Positions 19,299 through 28,299 of a stretch of 64,000 bases of DNA are shown in pieces. Where the stretch lies: positions 124,001 through 188,000 of the forward strand of contig NZ_JAYDCK010000003.1 of NCBI RefSeq assembly GCF_034555965.1, read 5' to 3'. The stretch's first letter is position 1. Every line of letters begins with the position of its first letter. A program made the translations under genes and the position numbers. The notes under the pieces were generated by a model. It was not told the origin of the DNA and made no database searches. It saw only the letters and a list, made by a program, of their open reading frames with translations. Source of the DNA: Aquicoccus sp. G2-2 (GTDB lineage Bacteria > Pseudomonadota > Alphaproteobacteria > Rhodobacterales > Rhodobacteraceae).

Positions 19299-20360
19299 AT
19301 GCCCGATCCCACAACGCCGCTCGTTTTTGACGGCCACAACGATGTGCTTTTGAAACTGCGCGGGGCGGGCGGGCGCGCGGCGTTGCCGCTTTTTCACGAT
19401 GGCAGCCCCTTCCATGTCGATCTGCCGAAAGCGCGCGAGGGTGGCTTCGGCGGCGGTTTCTTTGCAATCTTCGTTCCCTCTCCGGGTGATTTCGAAGCGG
19501 CAAAGCGCGAGATGGCCAAGCCGGAATACGACCTTGCCCTGCCGCCGCCCTTGCCGCAGGAGGAAGCATTGCCGGTGGTGCTGCAAAAAGCGGCTCTGCT
19601 GATGCAGCTCGAAGCCGAAGGGGCGCTTCGCATCTGCCGCCGAGCCGCTGATATTCACGCCGCTATGGCAGACGGCATTCTTGCCGCTGTTATGCATATC
19701 GAAGGGGCGGAGGCGATTGACCCCGATTTTCATGCGCTTGACGTGCTTTATGCCGCTGGTTTGCGCTCTCTCGGGCCGGTCTGGAGCAGGCCCACACTCT
19801 TTGCCCACGGGGTGCCGTTTCGATATCCCTCCACCGGGGATACCGGGCCGGGATTAACCGACGATGGCAAACGTCTGGTGCAGCGTTGCGGCGAGATGGG
19901 CATTATGGTCGATCTGTCGCACCTCAATGAGAAGGGCTTCTGGGACGTGGCGAAGCTAAGCCCCAAACCATTGGTCGCCACACATTCCAATGCCCACGCA
20001 CTTTGCCCGCATGCCCGCAACCTCAGCGATGCGCAACTCAGGGCGATTGGCGAAAGCGGCGGCATGGTCGGGCTTAATTTCGCTACCGGCTTTCTGCGCA
20101 AGGATGGTCAAATGCGCCCTGATACGCCTGTTGAGGTGATGTTGGCGCATCTCGATCACATGATGGCGTTGGCGGGTGAGGATCACGTTGGTCTTGGCTC
20201 TGATTTCGACGGCGCGGTGGTGCCGGAGGCAATCGGTTCCGTGAGGGAGTTGCCCGTGCTGCGCGCGGCGATGCGCGCACATGGCTATTCCGAGGCACTG
20301 ATTACAAAGCTCGCCCACGGCAACTGGATGCGCGTTTTGGAGGCAACTTGGGGCAGTTAG
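19299..20360 (+). CDS. Membrane dipeptidase-like metallopeptidase (family M19)
   Basis: 353 residues, TIM-barrel amidohydrolase fold. Zinc-site motifs: FDGHND (11-16), MHIEGAEAI with the bridging Glu, DLSHLNEKGF, ATHSNAHAL and GLGSDFDG. No signal peptide, so cytoplasmic. M19 enzymes hydrolyse dipeptides, often with a D-residue or dehydro-residue at the C side, and some act on other amide substrates. Located between TRAP genes and an enamidase-like amidohydrolase, so it may cleave an amide produced in that pathway; this is inference. Confidence 0.88.
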   Translation: MPDPTTPLVFDGHNDVLLKLRGAGGRAALPLFHDGSPFHVDLPKAREGGFGGGFFAIFVPSPGDFEAAKREMAKPEYDLALPPPLPQEEALPVVLQKAALLMQLEAEGALRICRRAADIHAAMADGILAAVMHIEGAEAIDPDFHALDVLYAAGLRSLGPVWSRPTLFAHGVPFRYPSTGDTGPGLTDDGKRLVQRCGEMGIMVDLSHLNEKGFWDVAKLSPKPLVATHSNAHALCPHARNLSDAQLRAIGESGGMVGLNFATGFLRKDGQMRPDTPVEVMLAHLDHMMALAGEDHVGLGSDFDGAVVPEAIGSVRELPVLRAAMRAHGYSEALITKLAHGNWMRVLEATWGS

Positions 20361-20436
20361 GCCGCCAAATGGGTTCTGGGCTTGACCGACTCGGAATTCG
20401 TTTGCACACTAACGACAGCACAGGGAGGGTACACGC

Positions 20437-21618
20437 ATGAGCAAACTGGTAATTCGGAATATTGGCCTCATTCTTTCCGGCAAGATGGAAGCGCCGATCA
20501 TGGATGGCGATTGTGTCATTGCCGAAGACGGCAAGATCGCCGCAATAGGCTATGGCAAGGATCTTGATTGCGAAGGTGCCGATGTCGAGGTCGATGCTCA
20601 TGGCGTCACCATCGCACCGGGCTTGATCGACAGCCATGTGCACCCCGTGATAGGCGATTACACGCCGCGCCAGCAACAGCTTCACTGGATCGAATCCACC
20701 CTGCATGGCGGGGTGACGACTCTGGTGTCGGCCGGAGAGGTGCATATGCCGGGCCGCCCCAAGGATGTGGTCGGGCTGAAGGCAATGGCGATTGCGGCGC
20801 AGCGTTGGTACGAAAATTTCCGCCCTGCCGGGATGAAAGTCATGGCTGGCGCGCCGGTGCTGGAACACGGCATGGTCGAGCAGGACTTCAAGGACATGGC
20901 CGATGCGGGCGTGACCCTTCTGGGTGAGGTCGGTCTTGGCACGGTGAAGGACGGCAAAACCGCGAAACAAATGGTGGATTGGGCGCGCAAATACGGCATC
21001 CAAAGCACGATCCATACCGGAGGGCCGTCGATCCCCGGTTCAGGGTTGATTGACGCAGATATGGTGCTGGAAACCGGCACGGATGTGATCGGCCATATCA
21101 ACGGCGGCCATTCGGCGCTGCCTGATGATCAAATCACCTGCCTGTGCGAAAGTTGCCTTGCCGGGCTTGAGATTGTCCATAACGGGAACGAGCGCGCGGC
21201 GCTTTTGACGCTGAACACCGCGCGGGAGCTGAAGCAGTTGGACAGGGTCATATTGGGCACGGACGGCCCTGCTGGCTCGGGTGTGCAACCCTTGGGAATC
21301 TTGCGCATGGTGGCGATGCTTTCGGCACTGGGCAATGTGCCCGCCGAAGTGGCGTTCTGCTTTGCCAATGGCAACACCGCACGTCAGCGCGGCCTCGATC
21401 AAGGGTTGATGGAAGTTGGCCGCGCCGCCGATTTCGTGCTGATGGATCAGGCGCAGCACGCGCCGGGCAAGAATATCCTTGAATCCGTGCAACTCGGCAA
21501 CCTGCCCGGAATTGGCATGACGGTGATCGACGGTGCAATCTGCTCATTGCGCTCGCGCAATACACCACCTGCGCAAAGCCTTCCCGAGGTCACGAAGGGT
21601 GCCGCACCGCTGGCCTGA
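20437..21618 (+). CDS. Amidohydrolase family protein, enamidase-like
   Basis: 393 residues. Composite beta-sandwich plus barrel: N-terminal VIRNIGLILSGKMEAPIMDG, metal site PGLIDSHVHP, then GDYTPRQQQ, LHGGVTTLVSAGE, PGRPKDVVGLKA, GEVGLGTVK, HTGGPSIPGS and GHINGG, and C-terminal SRNTPPA. From memory these match enamidase of the clostridial nicotinate pathway (which hydrolyses 6-oxo-tetrahydronicotinate) better than other amidohydrolases. Whether the substrate is the same is unknown. Ring-amide opening would fit with the molybdenum hydroxylase cluster 7 kb upstream, since such enzymes hydroxylate N-heterocycles. AGGGAGG precedes the ATG. Confidence 0.8.
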   Translation: MSKLVIRNIGLILSGKMEAPIMDGDCVIAEDGKIAAIGYGKDLDCEGADVEVDAHGVTIAPGLIDSHVHPVIGDYTPRQQQLHWIESTLHGGVTTLVSAGEVHMPGRPKDVVGLKAMAIAAQRWYENFRPAGMKVMAGAPVLEHGMVEQDFKDMADAGVTLLGEVGLGTVKDGKTAKQMVDWARKYGIQSTIHTGGPSIPGSGLIDADMVLETGTDVIGHINGGHSALPDDQITCLCESCLAGLEIVHNGNERAALLTLNTARELKQLDRVILGTDGPAGSGVQPLGILRMVAMLSALGNVPAEVAFCFANGNTARQRGLDQGLMEVGRAADFVLMDQAQHAPGKNILESVQLGNLPGIGMTVIDGAICSLRSRNTPPAQSLPEVTKGAAPLA

Positions 21619-21638
21619 GCCGCCTGTTAAAGCGAAAC

Positions 21639-21678
21639 GCGGCAAAGCTCCGAAGAGTTTGCCGCTTTCTTTTGGAAA
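21639..21678. terminator. Terminator between convergent amidohydrolase and TRAP permease genes
   Basis: GCGGCAAAGCTC (21639-21650) pairs with GAGTTTGCCGC (21655-21665) with one bulged base and a CGAA loop, then TTTCTTTT on the plus strand. Confidence 0.75.
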
Positions 21679-21700
21679 CTCGGAATCTGGGCGAGAGTCG

Positions 21701-22999
21701 CTAACGCAGGTTGTCGGGCAACCATGTGGCCAGATCGGGAAAGCCGATCAGGATGAACACCATGACCACCATGATCAGAAACATCGGAATCGCTGCGCGC
21801 GCGATATAGTTCATCTCGTGATCAGTCATGCCCTGCATGACGAAGAGGTTGAACCCGATCGGCGGGGTGATTTGCGCCATTTCAACCACCACGACGATAA
21901 AGATGCCAAACCAGATAAGATCAATCCCGGCTTCGCGGATCATCGGTTCGACCACGGCCATAGTCAGCACCACCGAGGAAATCCCATCAAGAAAACAGCC
22001 AAGCACGATGTAGAATACCAAGAGCACCATCAGCAGGTGAAACCGCGACAGATCCCATGTGGCGATCAGATCGGCCAACGCGCGGGGCAGGCCGGTAAAG
22101 CCCATGGAAAGCGACAGGAACGATGCCCCGGCGAGGATAAGCGCGATCATGGCACTGGTGCGGGTGGCGCCCATCAGGCTGGCGCTGAACGTTGCCCAGG
22201 TGAGCGAGCCTTGCACTGCGGCCAGCAGCAGGCTGCCGATCACCCCGAAGGCCGCCGCTTCGGTGGCGGTGGCAAAGCCAAGATACATCGAGCCGATAAC
22301 CACGATAATGAGCGAGATGACCGGGATCAGGAAGCGCGAGTTCTTGACCTTTTCGGCAAAGCTGAGCTTGCCCTCGTCAATCGGGTTCCAGTCTTTTGCG
22401 ACCTTTGAATAGATCACGACATAGCCCATGAACATCGCCGCCAGAACCATGCCCGGCATGATGCCCGCGAAGAACAGCTTGGTTATGGATTCGTTGATCG
22501 TCACCCCGTAAACAATGAGCGTGAGCGAGGGCGGGATCATCAACCCCAGCGTTGCAGCGCCGGTCAGCGTTCCGATGATCATCTTTTCAGGGTAATTGCG
22601 CCGTCGCAATTCGGGGATGGACATCTTGCCCACCGTGGTCAGCGTGGCCGCCGAGGAGCCGGAGACGGCTGCAAAGACGGTGCAGCCGACGATGTTGGTA
22701 TGCACCAGCCCGCCGGGCAATGGCGCCATCCACGGGCTCAGCCCTTTGAACATGTCTTCGGATAATCGCGTTCGGTAAAGGATTTCGCCCATCCAGATGA
22801 ACATCGGCAGCGCGGTCAGCGTCCATGACGATGAAGAGGCCCAGATGGTCGTGAGCATGACATCGCCCACCGGGCGCATGGTGAACAGCTCCATTCCGAC
22901 CCAAGCCACCCCCATTAGCGCCAGCCCAACCCAAACGCCGGTGCCAAGAAGCGTGAACAAAACGAACAGAAACAAGATGATAATCGAGATGTTTTCCAC
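21701..22999 (-). CDS. TRAP transporter large permease (DctM family)
   Basis: 432 residues from the GTG at 22999, the first start after the dctQ stop at 23005; a longer frame to 23140 would overlap dctQ and adds non-membrane sequence. Twelve or so membrane segments, GSSAATLTTVGKMSIPELRRRNYPEKM, LGLMIPPSLTLIVYG and AQITPPIGFNLFV are DctM hallmarks. Intact, unlike the DctM at 17.8-19.2 kb. Last gene of the enolase/FAD-oxidoreductase/TRAP operon. Confidence 0.92.
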   Translation of the reverse strand: MENISIIILFLFVLFTLLGTGVWVGLALMGVAWVGMELFTMRPVGDVMLTTIWASSSSWTLTALPMFIWMGEILYRTRLSEDMFKGLSPWMAPLPGGLVHTNIVGCTVFAAVSGSSAATLTTVGKMSIPELRRRNYPEKMIIGTLTGAATLGLMIPPSLTLIVYGVTINESITKLFFAGIMPGMVLAAMFMGYVVIYSKVAKDWNPIDEGKLSFAEKVKNSRFLIPVISLIIVVIGSMYLGFATATEAAAFGVIGSLLLAAVQGSLTWATFSASLMGATRTSAMIALILAGASFLSLSMGFTGLPRALADLIATWDLSRFHLLMVLLVFYIVLGCFLDGISSVVLTMAVVEPMIREAGIDLIWFGIFIVVVVEMAQITPPIGFNLFVMQGMTDHEMNYIARAAIPMFLIMVVMVFILIGFPDLATWLPDNLR

Positions 23000-23004
23000 G
23001 TCCC

Positions 23005-23538
23005 TTATTCCCCTTGTGCCTGATCTTCGAGATTGTTGGTGATGCGGTGATTGCCGGTGAACAGCACATGGATCAGATGATCGGTCAACGCGATGGCCAG
23101 CACCACGGCGCCGACCAACATGAGCGATTGCGGAATCCAAAGGGCCGTCTTGTCCTGCCCTTGGGAGACGTCATGGAATTTCCATGACCAGTACACGAAC
23201 TTCTGCGCGTTCCAGGTGAAATACCACATGATTGCGGCCCCAAGGCTGAAACACCAGATATCGAGCCAGCGGCGCGCGGCATCGGGCACGGAATTAAGCA
23301 GGATCGACACCCGGATATGCGATCCGCGGTTCAAGGTATTGGCGAAGGCCAGAAATGATGCGGCGGCCATAGCATAGCCTGCGTAATTTGGCGCGCCGGG
23401 AAAGACCTCTCCGGTCCAGCGGGCGAGCATCTGAACGACGATCAGCCCAAGTATGGCGATCAGGCAGACCGCGGACGCCACACCTGCGGCGAGATAGAGA
23501 AAATCGAGGCCGGAGCGGAGTGCGCGCAAGGCTGCCAT
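23005..23538 (-). CDS. TRAP transporter small permease (DctQ family)
   Basis: 177 residues with four membrane helices and the DctQ-type FLAFANTLNRGSHIRVSILL, where the RGSHIRV stretch matches the family HIRVD motif. Separated from the binding-protein gene by an 85-bp gap that contains a 14-bp perfect hairpin. Confidence 0.9.
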   Translation of the reverse strand: MAALRALRSGLDFLYLAAGVASAVCLIAILGLIVVQMLARWTGEVFPGAPNYAGYAMAAASFLAFANTLNRGSHIRVSILLNSVPDAARRWLDIWCFSLGAAIMWYFTWNAQKFVYWSWKFHDVSQGQDKTALWIPQSLMLVGAVVLAIALTDHLIHVLFTGNHRITNNLEDQAQGE

Positions 23539-23567
23539 CGTTTCATCCCTGTTGTTTTATGGTGTTG

Positions 23568-23599
23568 GCGCAGCCCCGGCAGAGATGCCGGGGCTGCGC
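23568..23599 (-). terminator. 14-bp perfect hairpin between TRAP binding protein and permease genes
   Basis: GCGCAGCCCCGGCA (23568-23581) and its exact complement (23586-23599) enclose a GAGA loop on the plus strand. It sits in the gap between the binding-protein and dctQ genes, the same place as the hairpin at 17161-17191. No T-tract follows on the minus strand. Confidence 0.65.
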
Positions 23600-23623
23600 A
23601 GTCGTTTGTCAGGCAACATGCAG

Positions 23624-24601
23624 TTACTGCATGGCCTTGAATGCATCGACAATTGCCTGGCCGGGTTCACCTGCGTCCTTGAGCCATTCGGCGGTCATGG
23701 TCTCACCGATTTTTTGCAGCTCGGCTTTCATCTCGGGCGACGGTTTTTCAACATGCATCCCATTATCGCGCAGGCCTTGTAGCGTGAAGCCGGTGTATTC
23801 CTTGGCGCGCCAGAAACCCGCATAGGCGGCAAGACTGGCACAGCCGGTGACGACGGCCTTGTTCTCGTCCGAGGTCGCTTTCCAGACATCTGAGTTCACG
23901 AACACATAGTTGCGCGGTAGCCAAGCATCGACTTCGTAGAAATAGTTCAGCGATTCCCAAACCTTGCGGTCATACCCGGTTGAGCCGGAGGAAATCATCG
24001 AATCGGCCACGCCGGTCGCGAACGCTTGCGAGATTTCCGCCGCTTCGATGGTCACTGGCAACATGCCAGTCAGTTCTGCCAGCCGCGCGGTGGCCGCCGA
24101 ATAGGACCGGAACTTGATGCCTTTCATATCGGCGACTGATTTCACCTCATCGCGGAAATAAAGCCCCTGTGGCGGCCAGAGCACGGAATAGAGCAGCGTC
24201 AGGTTTTGATCGGCCAGCGCCTTCTTGAGCTCCGGCTCAGCGGCGTTCCAAAGCTTGTTCGCATCATCAAATGAGGTGGCGAGGAAAGGGATTGAATCAA
24301 AGCCAAACAACGGGTTTTCGTTCTGATGCGCCGAAAGCAGGCGTTCACCAATCGGCACTTGCCCGGTTTGCACCGCGCGTTTGATATCGGCCCCGCCAAT
24401 CAGCGAGCCGGAGGGGTGGGTAACGATCTCGATCGCGCCCTTGGTGCCGGTGGTGACGCATTTGCCAAACTCGGCGCCAGTTACGGAATGGTAGTTTGAT
24501 GCGGAATAGGCCATCGGCATATCCCACTTGTCAGCCGAGGCCGGAGCCGCAGCAGCAAGCGCAAGCGCAGAGGCCGCGGCGAGAATTCTTAGGTGTTTCA
24601 T
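23624..24601 (-). CDS. TRAP transporter substrate-binding protein (DctP family)
   Basis: 325 residues. Signal peptide ends AAAAPASADK. Mature part: WDMPMAYSASNYHSVTGAEF, HPSGSLIGG, QVPIGERLLSAHQNENPLFG, FDSIPFLATSF, and FRSYSAATARLAELTGMLPV with the ligand Arg. Not closely similar to the tandem DctP pair upstream, so a different ligand is expected. Operon context with a D-amino acid dehydrogenase-like enzyme and an enolase-superfamily enzyme suggests an amino acid or imino acid derivative. Confidence 0.9.
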   Translation of the reverse strand: MKHLRILAAASALALAAAAPASADKWDMPMAYSASNYHSVTGAEFGKCVTTGTKGAIEIVTHPSGSLIGGADIKRAVQTGQVPIGERLLSAHQNENPLFGFDSIPFLATSFDDANKLWNAAEPELKKALADQNLTLLYSVLWPPQGLYFRDEVKSVADMKGIKFRSYSAATARLAELTGMLPVTIEAAEISQAFATGVADSMISSGSTGYDRKVWESLNYFYEVDAWLPRNYVFVNSDVWKATSDENKAVVTGCASLAAYAGFWRAKEYTGFTLQGLRDNGMHVEKPSPEMKAELQKIGETMTAEWLKDAGEPGQAIVDAFKAMQ

Positions 24602-24665
24602 GGATAGTTACTCCCTAGTGGTTGGTTGATGGAATGACCCGGTTGAGTCCGGGTGCAGGGTGGAT

Positions 24666-25922
24666 TCATATGGTGAAGCGTGACGGGGAGTAGGCCCCCA
24701 AGTCAACATTAGGTTTTCGGTCAGATATCATTTGGGCCAGAATTTTGCCGGTTTTCGGCCCGCCGGTCAGGCCAACATGATGATGTCCGAAGCCAAGCCA
24801 TGCCCCTTCGATCCCCGGCACTGCCCCGATTGCCGGAATAGAGTCGGCAGGGGCCGGGCGATGGCCCATCCATTCGGTCGTTTCCTTCCAGCTTAGTTGC
24901 GGCAGCACCTCGGCAAGTTGACGTTTCAAAAGCGCCGTCGGCGCGGCAGAGGCAGGTGCGGTCAGCCCGGCGAATTCAACAACCCCGGCAAGGCGCAGGC
25001 GGCCATCCATCGGGGTCATCACGAATTTTCCTGAAGCAACCATGACAGGCGCTTTCGGCATCACCGAAGGCTCCCAAAGCTCAATATGATAACCGCGCTC
25101 ACTCTCAAGCGGCACATTCAGCCCAAGTTTGCGGCCCAACGCTTTTGACCATGCGCCTGTCGCCAGCACCGCCCCGTCGCAGGAAATGGTTTCACCACCC
25201 GCACGCAGGCCGGTGAGCTTGCCATTCTCGATGACAAAATCTGTCACCGTGGCCTGAATCATCTTTGCGCCCTGACTGACCGCGTATTTGGCGAGTTCCT
25301 TCACATAGCGGCCCGGGTCGGCAATCCGGCCATGCCCGCCGAGCTTGGTGGCAAAGCCCACGGCTTCGGAATAGGCCGGGTCGTATCGGGCCAGTGCGGC
25401 GCGGTCCATCTCATCCCACTCAAACCCCAGATCGCGGCGGATACCCCATCCAAATGCGTCGCCCTCGTAATGGGCGCGGTCGCGGTAAAGGAAAAGATAG
25501 TCCGACGGCACGATCCACTTTTCCGCGCCGGTGCCTTGGGCGAGCGCAAGATGGTCGTTAAGACTGTCGCCAACGATGCCATTGAGGGCGGCCGCGGTGC
25601 GCCGCACATCTGCTTCATTGGTGTGGGAAAGGTATTTTCTAAGCCATGGTGCAAGCTTCGGCAGATATTTCCAGTTCAGGAACAATGGCTGATTGCGCGA
25701 GAACAGCATTTTCGGCGCTTTGGCCATCAGCCCTGGCACCGTGACCGGCACCACCGAGCAGGAGGCCAGCACGCCACCATTGCCAAAAGACGTGCCTTCA
25801 CCGGCCTGCGCTTCGCGCTCGATCAGGATGACCTTGTGGCCTTCGCGTTGCAGCCAGATTGCGGTTGAAACGCCGACGATACCCGCGCCGATGATGGCAA
25901 TTGTCTTTTGTGGCTCGCTCAT
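24666..25922 (-). CDS. FAD-dependent D-amino acid dehydrogenase-like oxidoreductase (DadA family)
   Basis: 418 residues. FAD motif [21 protein letters not shown] (Gly12-x-Gly14-x-x-Gly17), then EGTSFGNGG, which is typical of Dad[14 protein letters not shown], and C-terminal [18 protein letters not shown] fold. It would oxidise a D-amino or cyclic imino acid to the imine and pass electrons to the respiratory chain. Its ATG overlaps the stop of the upstream enolase-superfamily gene (ATGA 25919-25922), so the two act in one route. Confidence 0.87.
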   Translation of the reverse strand: MSEPQKTIAIIGAGIVGVSTAIWLQREGHKVILIEREAQAGEGTSFGNGGVLASCSVVPVTVPGLMAKAPKMLFSRNQPLFLNWKYLPKLAPWLRKYLSHTNEADVRRTAAALNGIVGDSLNDHLALAQGTGAEKWIVPSDYLFLYRDRAHYEGDAFGWGIRRDLGFEWDEMDRAALARYDPAYSEAVGFATKLGGHGRIADPGRYVKELAKYAVSQGAKMIQATVTDFVIENGKLTGLRAGGETISCDGAVLATGAWSKALGRKLGLNVPLESERGYHIELWEPSVMPKAPVMVASGKFVMTPMDGRLRLAGVVEFAGLTAPASAAPTALLKRQLAEVLPQLSWKETTEWMGHRPAPADSIPAIGAVPGIEGAWLGFGHHHVGLTGGPKTGKILAQMISDRKPNVDLGAYSPSRFTI

Positions 25923-27048
25923 GACTTTGGTCCTGCGATTGCGTATCTTGTCAGCTTGTCGAGGGCGGGTGCCGCACCAAGACCCGGCGTATCGGGCACG
26001 ATAACCTGACCGTTTTCAACCCTGAATGGCGTTTCGAGAATGTCTTCGACCAAAAAATAGCCTGCCTGATAGAACTCGCAGCCGAGTGTAATCGCCGGTG
26101 TCGCCGCGATCATGTGTGTGCCGGCGAGATGGGCAAGCCCGCTTTCGAACATATCGCCGCCATAGGCAGTCAACCCATGTGCGGCGGCGATGGCGGCAAC
26201 CTCCTGCGCGCGCGCCAGACTGCCGGTTTTCATGATCTTGACGGAAACCCCGTCGCAAATACGCTCTGCCGCCGCGCGGGCCATGTCTTCCGGGCCGAAA
26301 ACGGACTCGTCGGCCAACAACGGCACGTCGATTGCATCGCGCAGCTTGGCCATCAGTGTGTAATTTGGCGCGCGCACGGGTTGTTCGATAAAGTCCGGCT
26401 TGAACTGCGCCACATCAGCCACGCGGGCAGGGGCCTCTTCCGGCGAAAGGCCCTGATTATAGTCGATCCGAATGGAAAACTCGGGGAAATCGCGGGTGAT
26501 ATGCTCTAGACGCAGTATATCGAAAGCGTGTTCGCGAAAGCCGGTTTTCAGTTTGATAAGGCGCACGCCGTCATAACGGATACGTTCCATCAGGGCGATG
26601 TCGGCGTCGAAATCCGGGTTGGCGATGGAAACGGAAAGCGGGATCGTATTGCGGGATTTGCCCCCCATGAACGCATAGGCCGGTGCGCCGGTGATTTGCC
26701 CGGCGAGATCAACCAGCGCGCTGTCAAGCGCGGCCTTGGCCTCTGTTGCGTGGGCAACGGCGTGGTGTGCTTGCGCCATGATCGCCGCGCGCTCAGAGAC
26801 GCGGCGCCCCAACGTAAGCGGGCGCAGGTAACGATTGAGCGCAGCATAGCTCGCTTCCGGCGAACCGGTGAACACGACCCAAGGGGACGCTTCACCCCAG
26901 CCCACGGCACCCCTTCGGCCGTGAGCCGCAGCACAATGATCTCGCAGCTTGCCTCAACACTGCCGATGCCATGGTCGCGGCGCGAGGAAACCGGCAACGC
27001 CAGATGCCACAGGTCAAAGCCCGTAATGGTCTGTTCGAGATCGGACAT
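25919..27048 (-). pseudogene. Enolase-superfamily enzyme (mandelate racemase/muconate lactonizing type), frameshifted
   Basis: From the ATG at 27048 the frame reads DLEQTITGFDLWHLALPV to [10 protein letters not shown], then breaks at a run of four C (plus strand 26910-26913). It resumes as [13 protein letters not shown]. One missing base would restore 376 residues. Active-site elements are intact downstream: KLKTG (KxK catalytic lysine), IRIDYNQ, FIEQP and LLADES metal ligands, and SVKIMKTGS. This is the MLE subgroup; cis-3-hydroxyproline dehydratase or proline-betaine/hydroxyproline epimerase are possible given the DadA-like partner, but not proven. Confidence 0.8.
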
Positions 27049-27160
27049 GCGATTCCCCGTTCGTCGTCTCGTGTAAGACCCTGCCGAGGCTCACGCATCA
27101 TTTCAATCGGAACTGATGCTGTAACCGCCCCCCGACGTCACTCTTGTGTCAAGGTGGGTC

Positions 27161-28299
27161 ATGTTTGATCCAATTAGGAGGACGGTTATGTCAAGGCTTG
27201 TTACTGTTGGTCTCGATCTCGCAAAGAATGTGTTCCAAGTTCACGGTGCCGATGCATCTGGCAAGGTATTGTTTCGCAAAAAGCTGCGACGCGGTCAGGT
27301 TTTGGGGTTCTTCAATGAGTTACCAGCTTGTGTGATCGCAATGGAGGCTTGTGGAGGTGCCCATTTTTGGGGCCGCGAAATCGGCAAGTTGGGGCACGAG
27401 GTGCGGCTGATCCCGCCCTCCTACGTTAAGCCGTTCGTTAAGAGGCAAAAGAACGATGCTGCGGATGCCGAGGCGATTTGTGAGGCTGCGGTGCGCCCGA
27501 CAATGCGGTTTGTTTCCGTGAAGAGCGAAGAAACGCAAGGCGCGGCAATGGTTTTTCGTGTCCGGGAACTTCTCATCCGGCAGCGGACCCAAACCATCAA
27601 TGCCTTGCGAGGGCACTTGAATGAATTCGGGCAAATCGTACCCCAGGGCGTAGCAAATGCATCGAAGCTCGTTGCAATCGTTGAGGGTTCAGATTGTGAA
27701 CTGCCAATGGAAGCCATTGCGACGTTTCAAGCCCTCATCGCAACACTCGGGCATTTTGAAACGGAAATTGCCAAGCTTGATGCCGAGATCGCCCGCCGGG
27801 CCAAGGAAGACGAGCTTGCGCAGCGCCTGATGACAGTACCAGGCATCGGCCCGCTGATTGCCACTGCAATTGCTACTCTTGCTCCGCCACCAGAAAACTT
27901 CCGGAGGGCGCGTGATTTTGCGGCTTGGCTTGGGCTGGTGCCGCGTCAACATTCGACGGGCGGCAAGCAAAGGCTTGGGGCAACGACGAAAATGGGGGAG
28001 CGATCCCTGAGACGGCTGCTGGTTATTGGTGCGAACAGCGTCATTATTAAACGACGTACCCATCCAGATGCTCAACCGGGAACATGGCTGGGTAATCTGC
28101 TGTCCCGCAAGCCACCCATGTTGGCGCGGGTAGCGCTGGCCAACAAGATGGCGCGGATCGTCTGGGCCTTGATGGCTCGGGGCGGCGTCTACCAGTCTCC
28201 GGCCGCAGCGGCATAGGCCCACTGTCGGTCGCGAGAACGTCGGAGCGTAAGAGGGCAAGGAGCAGTTTGGCGCAACAGTCGTGAGACAGGATCAGACAT
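27161..28299 (+). mobile_element. IS110-family element, IS1111-like, between sub-terminal inverted repeats
   Basis: ATGTTTGATCC at 27161-27171 and GGATCAGACAT at 28289-28299 are inverted copies with one mismatch in 11 bases, flanking the transposase 16 bp upstream and 72 bp downstream. Sub-terminal inverted repeats of this size mark the IS1111 branch, in which the guide (seek/bridge) RNA is encoded after the transposase. True ends lie slightly outside and cannot be fixed by eye; no target duplication is expected for this family. Confidence 0.5.
27188..28216 (+). CDS. IS110-family transposase (DEDD recombinase)
   Basis: 342 residues from the ATG at 27188, with AGGAGG ten bases upstream. N-terminal DEDD_Tnp_IS110 domain: VTVGLDLAKNVFQVHGAD, AMEACGGAHFWGREI, KPFVKRQKNDAADAEAICEA. 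C-terminal Transposase_20 domain: LMTVPGIGPLIATAIA and FAAWLGLVPRQHSTGGKQRLG, ending with the Ser-containing MGERSLRRLLVIGA. Full length, with no internal stops, so probably active. It separates the metabolic region from the curli island. Confidence 0.93.
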   Translation: MSRLVTVGLDLAKNVFQVHGADASGKVLFRKKLRRGQVLGFFNELPACVIAMEACGGAHFWGREIGKLGHEVRLIPPSYVKPFVKRQKNDAADAEAICEAAVRPTMRFVSVKSEETQGAAMVFRVRELLIRQRTQTINALRGHLNEFGQIVPQGVANASKLVAIVEGSDCELPMEAIATFQALIATLGHFETEIAKLDAEIARRAKEDELAQRLMTVPGIGPLIATAIATLAPPPENFRRARDFAAWLGLVPRQHSTGGKQRLGATTKMGERSLRRLLVIGANSVIIKRRTHPDAQPGTWLGNLLSRKPPMLARVALANKMARIVWALMARGGVYQSPAAAA

